A stretch of 23,258 nucleotides of DNA from CAYJAD01 sp964368075 (GTDB lineage Bacteria; Desulfobacterota; Desulfovibrionia; Desulfovibrionales; Desulfovibrionaceae): contig CAYJAD010000038.1 of assembly GCA_964368075.1 (NCBI GenBank), positions 1 through 23,258 of the forward strand, given 5' to 3'. Below are positions 16,655 through 23,258 of this stretch, piece after piece. How positions within the stretch are numbered: position 1 is the first letter of the stretch; every line of letters begins with the position of its first letter. The notes below the pieces were generated by a model that worked only from the letters and a program-made list of their open reading frames with translations, searched no databases and was not told the DNA's origin. A program made the position numbers and the translations under genes.

Positions 16655-17706
16655 TTGGAGTTCTCTTTTGCACTGGAAAACACAATTTGCGCGTCCTCTT
16701 CATAGTCTTGTGTAGCTCTTTTTTCCAACACCTCATCCCAAAGCATAGGAGATATGCCATCGCCAGGGCGCTTTACTGAAATATTATCTACACTGAATAT
16801 TTCACCTTTTTTAATATTTCGCGCTGCCACAATACTTTTTCGCGCCACCATCATATTAGAAAGTTCAGAAGGTGTAGGCTTTTTTACGCCATTGCCCAAA
16901 GCCATTTTGATATGTCGAATGCCTTGTACCATAGTGTGTAACTCTTGCGGCTCCAAACTGGCTTTATGGTCAGGCCCTTCCATAGTTCTATCTAAAGTAA
17001 AATGTTTTTCAATAATAGTCGCCCCCATGGCTACGGCAGCAAGGGGAATTTCAATGCCTACACTATGGTCAGAATAGCCTACTCCCTTACACTGTGGAAA
17101 AGTATCACGTAAAGTCTGCATAGCTCGTAAGTTTATCTCATCATAAGGGGCTGGGTATTCAGTGGTACAGTGAAGAATGCTAATATTTTTCTGGGGTGTT
17201 CCACTTTTTTCTAATATATCTACGGCTTTTTGCACTTCTTCCAAAGTGCTCATGCCTGTAGATAAAATTATTTCCTCCTTGCGGGCGCCAAGTTTTCGTA
17301 AATACGGAAGATTGGTTATTTCACCAGAAGGAATTTTCCATATCCCTAGACCAAGGGAGGCTAGAAAGTCCACAGAAGAAAAATCAAACGGTGTAGAAAG
17401 AAAGAGAATATTTCTTTTCTTGCAATACACTATCAGCTTTTCATACCATTCATAAGGCATTTCTAATTTTTGCAACATGGCAAATTGAGATTCACCCTGC
17501 GTAGTGGTCTTTTGCTGATAGTTTGCTTTTTGGGCAAATTTATTAACAAGAGCTTTAGAATTAAACGTTTGAAACTTTACGACATCGGCGCCGGCATGAA
17601 CCGCAACATCTATGAGCTGCAAGGCCGTGTTAAGGTCTCCATTATGATTAACTCCTGCTTCGGCTATGATGAGTATTTGAGAAGAACTATATATAGATTT
17701 CTTCAT
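16639..17706 (-). CDS. legI: N,N'-diacetyllegionaminic acid synthase (NeuB family)
   Basis: This 355-residue synthase condenses the deoxy-diacetamido-mannose with phosphoenolpyruvate to give the nine-carbon acid. The TIM-barrel domain carries AEAGVNHNG (15-23), KFQT (44-47), GYSDHSVG (210-217) and EKHFTLDR (233-240). A C-terminal SAF (antifreeze-like) domain from about 285 carries RPGDGISP at 313-320, which contacts the sugar in the partner subunit of the dimer. The length is normal. It overlaps legH by 20 bases and legG by 16, so the four genes legH-legI-legG-ptmE form one tightly coupled run. Pseudaminic or sialic synthases are close relatives; the context favours the legionaminic one. Confidence 0.9.
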   Translation of the reverse strand: MKKSIYSSSQILIIAEAGVNHNGDLNTALQLIDVAVHAGADVVKFQTFNSKALVNKFAQKANYQQKTTTQGESQFAMLQKLEMPYEWYEKLIVYCKKRNILFLSTPFDFSSVDFLASLGLGIWKIPSGEITNLPYLRKLGARKEEIILSTGMSTLEEVQKAVDILEKSGTPQKNISILHCTTEYPAPYDEINLRAMQTLRDTFPQCKGVGYSDHSVGIEIPLAAVAMGATIIEKHFTLDRTMEGPDHKASLEPQELHTMVQGIRHIKMALGNGVKKPTPSELSNMMVARKSIVAARNIKKGEIFSVDNISVKRPGDGISPMLWDEVLEKRATQDYEEDAQIVFSSAKENSKCKEK

Positions 17707-18292
17707 CTGCTAAGTCTTTTTTTAATATACAGCCCATACCCACAATGCAATTTTTTCCTATGCATACCCCCTGCATAATACTTGCACCAGCACCAATAAA
17801 TGATCCATCACCCACCTCTACCCCACCACACAGCGTGGCATTCACAGCAATATGACAATGAGAGCCCACACAACAATCATGTTCCACAAGAGCCTTGGTG
17901 TTAATAATGCTATTCTCCCCGATAGTACTTCCTGCATTAACAAGAGCGTGATGCATAACAATACTTCCTGCATTCAATTTTGCGTATTGAGAAATATAGG
18001 CTAGCGGAGAACTCACGCTTGGCAAAGAGTACCCCAAAGAAAGGAGATGATGAAATAATTTTTCTCGTATTTTTGACGTTTTTATTTGCCCTAAAGTCAC
18101 GAAAGCTTGTGTATGACGTGGAAAAAAAGACTGCAAATCCACATCTCTTCCTAAAGCTGGATAGCAATATATAGCATCTAAAGCGCAATCAGGCCCATGT
18201 ATAACCCCCGCAATGGAAAGCTTACACAACTCCATAACATCTATGACAGCACGACAATGCCCCCCTCCTCCCACGAGAAGTATTCCAGCCAT
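17687..18292 (-). CDS. legH: Sugar O/N-acyltransferase with hexapeptide repeats (LegH/NeuD/PglD family)
   Basis: The N-terminal Rossmann-like domain carries GGGGH at 8-12. The C-terminal left-handed beta-helix starts around 103 and shows the IGENSII, VGSHCHI, VGDGSFI, IGKNCIV hexapeptides, with the likely catalytic histidine at 138 in the EHDC motif. It should acetylate the 4-amino group of the LegC product using acetyl-CoA. The ATG at 18292 is chosen because GAGGTG lies 7 bases before it; a TTG 5 codons upstream is possible. Oddly, the protein ends at KKDLADEEIYI, without the GxPA tail that normally closes PglD/NeuD proteins, so it is about 10-15 residues short; its stop is inside the start of legI. 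Confidence 0.8.
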   Translation of the reverse strand: MAGILLVGGGGHCRAVIDVMELCKLSIAGVIHGPDCALDAIYCYPALGRDVDLQSFFPRHTQAFVTLGQIKTSKIREKLFHHLLSLGYSLPSVSSPLAYISQYAKLNAGSIVMHHALVNAGSTIGENSIINTKALVEHDCCVGSHCHIAVNATLCGGVEVGDGSFIGAGASIMQGVCIGKNCIVGMGCILKKDLADEEIYI

Positions 18293-18331
18293 ATTACTAC
18301 ACCTCAAAACATCTTAAAGTAAAAAATCTAA

Positions 18332-18363
18332 GTTATTAGCTCTTCTTCCGAAGAACTAATAAC
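18332..18363 (-). terminator. Hairpin with T-tract between ptmG and legH (attenuator or terminator)
   Basis: Read on the - strand, a 14-position stem with one mismatch (GTTATTAG.TCTTC arms) closes on a GGAA tetraloop of the GNRA type, and TTAGATTTTTT follows after one base (18321-18331). It lies 30 bases after the ptmG stop and about 40 bases before the legH start. Both strength and T-run are good enough for termination, yet legH has no room for a separate promoter behind it. Partial read-through is therefore the likeliest use. Confidence 0.6.
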
Positions 18364-18393
18364 CTTGCAGTAAAAGCCTATTTAACAAAGTAT

Positions 18394-19503
18394 TTATTTT
18401 TCCCAAATTGGATTTTTTAGTACCCATTGTCCATGTTTATCTTTCTCAAACAGCTCACGATTATAAAAGCCATCTACAATGGAATAAAATTCTCGCAAGG
18501 TATATCCAGCAAAGTTACAAAAATCAGCTACAGCCTTTTGATCTACTTTATGATCATATTGCTTCACTTTTCTAATACCCTCTTCTCTCTCGATAAGCCC
18601 GTAGCGAATAAATTTAGAAGCGTAGTCAGTGGCAGAAGCATGACCAAACTTTGGATATTTCAGCCACGGATGAACAAGGTAGGCATAAGAATCCACTTGA
18701 TCAATGTCTTCAAATGTATGCTCTCTACGCCATTCATGCGTGAGATCTTGCAAACCTAACGCCTTAGCTTGCACATAATTCTTATATGAGCTCCAGCGTA
18801 TGAAATAGCTTAAATATGTCGGCTCAAGCATTTCTAGCTCGCTAGGTGGTGTACAAAAATATAAATCTTGCTCTGTAACTCCAGCTTCAGCCAAGTCAGC
18901 AAAGGTAATATCTGAAGCTACGCCATTCTCCACTTGTGCCATTGCAGAAGGAGTTTCTACTCTATCCTTACCACCATATTCATAATTGATATTTTCACCA
19001 TAAATCAAAAAGGGCAATCCAAATTGTTTTGCCATATGCAAAGGATAGGTATAAATGAGTCTATCAATAAACCATGTAGGCTTAGCCCATTTTTCAAAAC
19101 ATAGACGCATAAGGGCTTTTTGTGCGCGAATGTTAGGTTTAAGACTTATTATATTGCAACCAAAGGTTTCAGAAATATTTTGTAAGTTCGCCTTTCCAAC
19201 TTCTGTCATGGTAAAATTATCCTCTACAGACACAAGCATAGGATTCATGCCAAGCTTTTCTTTTAACGTATGCACTTGGACATGGCTATCCTTACCACCT
19301 GACACAGCAATCATACAATCTGGAGCATTTTTACCATATTTACCGCGATGCTTTTCACACAAGGTCTCCAGTTCATTCCAGCGAGCGCCCCAATCGATAA
19401 CATCTTTCTTTTCTTCAGCACGACACGCTTGACAAACGCCTTCATCATCAAAATAAATTCCTGGGCGAGTATTTGGCATCACGCATTTTTTACAGAACTT
19501 CAT
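18394..19503 (-). CDS. ptmG: N-acetyl sugar amidotransferase (PtmG/PseA/WbpG family)
   Basis: This 369-residue ATP-dependent amidotransferase should turn an N-acetyl group of the nonulosonic acid into an acetamidino group. Two CxxC pairs (C4/C7 and C24/C27) form a zinc knuckle at the N-terminus, and the ATP pyrophosphatase P-loop SGGKDS is at 68-73. The length fits the family. In C. jejuni PtmG acts in the legionaminic acid branch and PseA in the pseudaminic branch. Relatives such as WbpG take ammonia from a HisH/HisF-like pair; no such genes are in this window, so the ammonia source must be elsewhere. It follows legC by 24 bases and is separated from legH by a strong hairpin. Confidence 0.83.
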   Translation of the reverse strand: MKFCKKCVMPNTRPGIYFDDEGVCQACRAEEKKDVIDWGARWNELETLCEKHRGKYGKNAPDCMIAVSGGKDSHVQVHTLKEKLGMNPMLVSVEDNFTMTEVGKANLQNISETFGCNIISLKPNIRAQKALMRLCFEKWAKPTWFIDRLIYTYPLHMAKQFGLPFLIYGENINYEYGGKDRVETPSAMAQVENGVASDITFADLAEAGVTEQDLYFCTPPSELEMLEPTYLSYFIRWSSYKNYVQAKALGLQDLTHEWRREHTFEDIDQVDSYAYLVHPWLKYPKFGHASATDYASKFIRYGLIEREEGIRKVKQYDHKVDQKAVADFCNFAGYTLREFYSIVDGFYNRELFEKDKHGQWVLKNPIWEK

Positions 19504-19527
19504 ATGACTCCAAAATGTTAAATAAAA

Positions 19528-20676
19528 TTACATCCCACTAGGTATATTTATAAGCCTTACAGCAATATCTTTACTTACTGACAACTCATCAGAGAGACAG
19601 TGCGCATACATGGGCAAAGTATGTAAAAGCTCCCAAGCGGGGCGCGTCATAACACCTTGAGCATTACTTGCTTCCAAAAAGCTATCACGCTGCGCTTGAT
19701 TTTCTGCCAAAATAGCGCACAACCAATAATTACTTTGTGTCTGTTTGGGCTCGGCAACAAACTCAAATTTTGTACTAGCAAAAAGCCTGCCATATTCTTT
19801 AGCTCTTTGTCTTTTTACCTCTAAAAAATGTGACAATTGCTCAAGTTGCGCGCAACCAAGGGCAGCATTTAAATTAGGCAAGCGTAAATTCCAAGCAACC
19901 ATATCATGATAAAACTTCCACTTATGTGGAAGTTTAGCAGTTGTTGTGATATGCTTTGCTAAAGGCCCTAGAGTGTCATCGTGGGTTAAAATAGCACCGC
20001 CGCCACCCGTGGTAATAATCTTATTACCATTGAAAGACAACACTCCAAGCTTGCCGAAAGTACCACAATGTCGATTGTCATGATAGCTTCCCAGTGCCTC
20101 GGCGGAATCTTCTACTACAGGAATATTCCACTCTACGCACAAATCGCAAATTTTTACTATTTCGCACGGATGCCCAAAGGTATGCATTGGTACGCAAGCC
20201 GCTACTTTTTTTTGCGTTCTATTATGATAACAAAAGCCATTCTTCATAGAACACTGCGTTTCTAAGAAATTTTGTACAGCTTTATGGCTTAACCCCATAG
20301 TATTTCTATCTACATCTAAAAAAACAGGCTCGCCGCCGCATAAATGAATGGCATTAGCTGTGGCTACAAAGGAAAGACTTTGAGTAATAACCAAATCTTG
20401 ATCACACACACCAGCCAAACGTAAAGCAACTTGTAAAGCGCCTGTACCATTGGCACATGCTACAGCATATTTTGCACCAGTTATTTTACAAAGTTTTTCT
20501 TCAAAATTGTCGACAAACTTTCCCACAGACGACACAAATGTAGATTCTATGGTATCAAGTATATATTCACGTTCTCTGCCTTTAAACACAGGCGCATGAA
20601 GAGGTAAAAAATCCTCTTTATTCACAGCACAAATATCGCGTATACCTTGCAATAAAGCAGAAAAGTCGTGGTTCAT
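19528..20676 (-). CDS. legC: PLP-dependent sugar aminotransferase (LegC)
   Basis: This is a 382-residue member of the DegT/DnrJ/EryC1 family. It should transaminate the 4-keto-6-deoxy sugar made by LegB, with glutamate as donor. The PLP lysine is K219 in SFNGNK, followed by TTGGGG; the cofactor aspartate is D190 in VVEDSAEALGS; NGTGAL at 76-81 binds the phosphate. The length matches the LegC subfamily, which is longer at the N-terminus than PseC. It overlaps legB by 4 bases (ATGA), so translation is coupled. The C-terminus (LINIPSGM) is typical of this subgroup. Confidence 0.88.
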   Translation of the reverse strand: MNHDFSALLQGIRDICAVNKEDFLPLHAPVFKGREREYILDTIESTFVSSVGKFVDNFEEKLCKITGAKYAVACANGTGALQVALRLAGVCDQDLVITQSLSFVATANAIHLCGGEPVFLDVDRNTMGLSHKAVQNFLETQCSMKNGFCYHNRTQKKVAACVPMHTFGHPCEIVKICDLCVEWNIPVVEDSAEALGSYHDNRHCGTFGKLGVLSFNGNKIITTGGGGAILTHDDTLGPLAKHITTTAKLPHKWKFYHDMVAWNLRLPNLNAALGCAQLEQLSHFLEVKRQRAKEYGRLFASTKFEFVAEPKQTQSNYWLCAILAENQAQRDSFLEASNAQGVMTRPAWELLHTLPMYAHCLSDELSVSKDIAVRLINIPSGM

Positions 20677-21671
20677 ATATTGTAAATTCCTGACTTATAA
20701 TTCTTTCTATTATCAAGATTATTAAACCATTCTATCGTATTTTTTAAACCAGCCTTAAAGCCATCTTTTCCGTCATACATGGGCTTCCAAGATGTCAAAG
20801 TACGCAATCGCGTACTATCTGCAAAAAGGCGGTTCACTTCACTTTTTCCAGGTCGTAACCGATCATTATCACATATAATTTTTATATTTTGCCCCATAAC
20901 CTCAGCTATAAGCTGGGCTGTATCTCCTATACTTATCTCAAAACCGATACCACCATTAATAACTTCACCAAGAACCTTGTCCGCATCGGCCTCAAGCATG
21001 GCTACAAAAGCACGAACTGTATCCGACACATGAGTAAAGTCACGTGTAGGAGAAAGCGCACCAAGCTTAATTTCACACATACCACCGAAAATTTGCGTAA
21101 TAATAGTAGGAATAACTGCACGTGCAGACTGACGGGGACCATAAGTATTAAAAGGACGCAAGATAGTCACTGGAGTTTCAAAAGAACGATAAAAACTTAA
21201 AGCCAATTGATCCGCCGCTATTTTTGTAGCAGAATAAGGTGATTGCCCTTGCAAAGGATGCTCTTCTTTAATAGGAACATATTGTGCCGTGCCGTACACT
21301 TCGCTTGTGGAGGTATGCACCACTCGCTGTACACCTAAGTCACGCGCTGCTTGTACAATATTCAATGTCCCCTTAATATTCGTATCAACATAGGCATCAG
21401 GAGAGTGGTAGGAAAAAGGAATGGCTATAAGCGCAGCTAAATGTAAAACTGTATCGCACCCTTTCATAGCTTCTCGTACACCATTGGGGTCACGAATATC
21501 CCCTGCAAATATTTCCATATCCTGAGCATAAGAGCTTGAATCTAACCATCCCCAAGAATTGAAGGAATTATAGTACACAAAAGCACGTACTGAGTAGCCT
21601 TGTTGCACAAGGTATTCGGCTAAGTGAGAACCAATGAAACCATCTGCGCCTGTGATAAGTATTTTTTTCAT
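20673..21671 (-). CDS. legB: NDP-GlcNAc 4,6-dehydratase (LegB)
   Basis: This 332-residue extended SDR should convert the nucleotide-GlcNAc (probably GDP-linked here) to the 4-keto-6-deoxy sugar, the first committed step toward legionaminic acid. GADGFIG (8-14) binds NAD, STSEVYG (121-127) carries the catalytic Ser and acidic residue region, and YSATK gives Y146/K150. RPFNTYGPRQ and RDFTHVSD are typical dehydratase motifs. The ATG at 21671 is chosen over one 15 codons upstream because GAGGGAG (21673-21679) precedes it and MKKILITG is the natural N-terminus. It starts a run legB-legC-ptmG and lies 86 bases after the putative glycosyltransferase gene. Confidence 0.88.
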   Translation of the reverse strand: MKKILITGADGFIGSHLAEYLVQQGYSVRAFVYYNSFNSWGWLDSSSYAQDMEIFAGDIRDPNGVREAMKGCDTVLHLAALIAIPFSYHSPDAYVDTNIKGTLNIVQAARDLGVQRVVHTSTSEVYGTAQYVPIKEEHPLQGQSPYSATKIAADQLALSFYRSFETPVTILRPFNTYGPRQSARAVIPTIITQIFGGMCEIKLGALSPTRDFTHVSDTVRAFVAMLEADADKVLGEVINGGIGFEISIGDTAQLIAEVMGQNIKIICDNDRLRPGKSEVNRLFADSTRLRTLTSWKPMYDGKDGFKAGLKNTIEWFNNLDNRKNYKSGIYNI

Positions 21672-21757
21672 GACTCCCTCATATTTTTTATACCTCAACG
21701 ACTTCCCAAACACCATGCTTCTTATATTTTAAATATAAACACTAACGTTTTTCAGAT

Positions 21758-22735
21758 TTATACGCCTTGCACTATTTTTTTAAAAAGCACTTCTGAGGCT
21801 TGTATTAAAGTAAGTAACTCTTCGCGCGAGCGTACTTTGTCATAGCCAAAATAGTAATTACACAAATTATATTGTACGGCACTTATCTGCGGGCTATATT
21901 TTTTAAAATATTTTAAAAATTCACATGTTTTTTTTTCGGCATTAGCAGCATGTTGTAAATTTTTAACAGGTGCAGGGTCCTTACTTGCATCGTTCCAAGT
22001 TTCTTGCTGCAAAAATGTAAAAGGTTTTTTCATATACACAGCATATCCAATATTTGCACCATCAGCATTCCCAAAAGTATGATCTGCCACCGAAAGCAAG
22101 CCTTTTAATCGTGATAAAAAATAAGGATCAAACAAGTGTCCCGAAGTAACACATTCATAACCATAATCCATATATGGCTTATGCTTACCATCTAAAAAAT
22201 CTTTCCAATACATAGAAACACGTATAGTATCAAAATCCTTTTCATAATTCTTTATAAGTGTTAAAGATTCTTCTATAGAAAAATGCGCTGAAATATAGTG
22301 AGTCGAGTGCTTTGGAAAAAATAAAGCATTACGACCGAGGCGTTTTTTCTCTGCTGCAATTTTTTCTTCTGTATAGGCATTTTGTGCATAATGGATAATA
22401 GGACCAATGGAATACATGGGTTTACGACAAACTTTTTTATAAACTTCTTCGTGTGAGGGAGCCCAAGTAAAAAGCGTGGGCAAGGTGTCATAATCCTTAA
22501 CCCATGCAGTACCTTCAAAAATTTGCGACATATGCGAATAATGAGCTTTTAGCCGATAACTATGCGGTAATCCGGCATATTGTTTAAGCGCCATATCAAT
22601 ACCATAAAACCCATTATTACTCACATATTCAAAAGGGGCATACATTTCCATAGGAATATCTTTGCAAAGTGAATCTAAGTCAGTAACTGGAGCAAAAACT
22701 CTATTTTGTATTTCATTAAGATAAGCTGCATTCAT
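21758..22735 (-). CDS. Putative glycosyltransferase linked to the nonulosonic acid locus
   Basis: I do not recognise a named family with certainty for this 325-residue protein. It has no signal peptide or membrane segment. Around residues 137-150 lies a FFPKHSTHYI stretch with two histidines, then YWKDFLDG near 176-183, a YECVTSGH..DP..L.RL stretch at 193-210, and GNADGANIGYAVYMKKPF at 222-239. A motif of the type (S/G)N..G..IGY followed by a KPF/KPH element, after a predicted beta-alpha alternation, is what I would expect in the donor-binding half of a GT-B enzyme that uses a CMP-sugar. Position upstream of legB, on the same strand, supports a role in transferring the sugar made here. The ribosome binding site is weak. 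It could instead be a modifying enzyme. Confidence 0.5.
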   Translation of the reverse strand: MNAAYLNEIQNRVFAPVTDLDSLCKDIPMEMYAPFEYVSNNGFYGIDMALKQYAGLPHSYRLKAHYSHMSQIFEGTAWVKDYDTLPTLFTWAPSHEEVYKKVCRKPMYSIGPIIHYAQNAYTEEKIAAEKKRLGRNALFFPKHSTHYISAHFSIEESLTLIKNYEKDFDTIRVSMYWKDFLDGKHKPYMDYGYECVTSGHLFDPYFLSRLKGLLSVADHTFGNADGANIGYAVYMKKPFTFLQQETWNDASKDPAPVKNLQHAANAEKKTCEFLKYFKKYSPQISAVQYNLCNYYFGYDKVRSREELLTLIQASEVLFKKIVQGV

Positions 22736-23258
22736 CTAGTAACTCTCGCGTAATGTATTTAACAAGATTTTTTAATCACCCACCAAAAAGCTCATTCCTA
22801 TCCCAAAAGTTGCGTACACACTTTTTGTATTTTATATAACATCTCGAAATATAAATAAAACATACAATATCAAAAAAATACACAGTATTTTTTTACAATA
22901 ATTATTTTTTGTAAAACATTTATAGTTTGAAATGTTATCCATACAAAAGTTAGTACTATTTGATACCCATCTGTAACGTGCTATGATGGCGCAGAACTTT
23001 CACTATGCGTCATTTGTTGCGCATCCCCAAAACTATTTTAACACAGTAAAATTCTAAAAAATATTTCCGCAAATTACAAAAAAAAGTTCAAAAAGTCTAG
23101 AAAAACATCAAGATAAAAAGACATAAGCGCAATGTTGATGTTAAAAAGGCTGTTTTTTGAAGGGCTAGTAGTATCTAATAACTGGCTCAAGTATTTGTTC
23201 AACAACTAGGTTGTGTCGACATTCAATTTGATTTATGTTAAATTCTTAGCAACAAAGG
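22736..23258. other. AT-rich intergenic stretch at the right edge
   Basis: No convincing gene is seen on either strand. The left part must hold the promoter of the - strand block; on that strand TTGATA occurs at 22868-22873, but no good -10 box stands at the right distance. TTTTACAA/TTGTAAAA (22891-22898, 22909-22916) form a perfect 8-bp inverted repeat with a 10-base spacer, possibly an operator. Long A and T runs suggest curved DNA. The right end holds a candidate promoter that points out of the window. Confidence 0.45.
23211..23239 (+). promoter_or_regulatory. Candidate promoter pointing out of the window
   Basis: TTGTGT (23211-23216) and TATGTT (23234-23239) are 17 bases apart on +. A short palindrome ACAAC-TAG-GTTGT (23202-23214) overlaps the -35 box and could be an operator. 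The gene it would serve lies beyond the window. Confidence 0.3.

Noticed and set aside
12906..21671. Sialic acid (Neu5Ac) or pseudaminic acid locus
   Set aside because: Sialic acid needs no dehydratase or aminotransferase, and pseudaminic acid uses PseB/PseC/PseG/PseH with a different hydrolase. The set of PtmE, LegB, LegC, a hydrolysing 2-epimerase and a NeuD-like acetyltransferase fits legionaminic acid best.
22983..23057. 24-codon open frame (MMAQNFHY...) on +
   Set aside because: It is short, with no Shine-Dalgarno and no supporting context.

Overview
The window looks like an accessory, host- or surface-interaction region of an AT-rich Gram-negative bacterium. Three things point that way: a giant RTX/VCBS adhesin of the type I secretion kind, a CesT-type type III secretion chaperone next to an effector-like gene, and a full set of genes for a legionaminic-acid-type nonulosonic acid. 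The combination would fit Desulfovibrionaceae or relatives (some of which carry type III secretion and large VCBS adhesins), but no ribosomal RNA or housekeeping gene is present, so the taxonomic guess is weak.

Layout, left to right. (1) 1-7548: the 3' part of a very large calcium-binding repeat adhesin, open at the left edge and closed by a textbook terminator. (2) 7904-9607: a two-gene unit on + encoding a CesT-family secretion chaperone and a 407-residue protein with no recognisable domain, best read as its cognate type III effector. (3) 9608-10248: a non-coding stretch with a terminator-like hairpin, a tRNA-3'-end-like fragment, a 145-bp MITE-like element with terminal inverted repeats and nested internal symmetry, and a separate 12-bp-stem inverted repeat. 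(4) 10249-10800: a small exported protein of unknown function. (5) 10902 to about 11710: the eroded remains of what appears to be a type I restriction-modification locus with an MNT nucleotidyltransferase; only the MNT gene looks intact. (6) 11986-22735: a nonulosonic acid locus. Three genes run on + (oxidoreductase ptmF-like, CMP-sugar synthetase legF, SDR ptmA) and converge, with only 6 bp between stop codons, on a long - strand block (reading from right to left: a putative glycosyltransferase, legB, legC, ptmG, legH, legI, legG, ptmE). (7) 22736-23258: an AT-rich spacer with no convincing gene and a possible promoter at the right edge.

How the genes work together: PtmE (with PtmA/PtmF and housekeeping amino-sugar enzymes) would supply GDP-GlcN(Ac); LegB dehydrates it, LegC transaminates, LegH N-acetylates, LegG releases and epimerises the sugar, LegI condenses it with phosphoenolpyruvate and LegF activates the product as CMP-legionaminic acid. 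PtmG would turn an N-acetyl into an acetamidino group. The orphan gene at 21758-22735 is a candidate transferase that puts the sugar on a surface acceptor. The adhesin, the secreted effector candidate and the decorated surface would all act at the cell exterior, so the region reads as a mosaic of surface and secretion functions with mobile-element and pseudogene debris in its middle.
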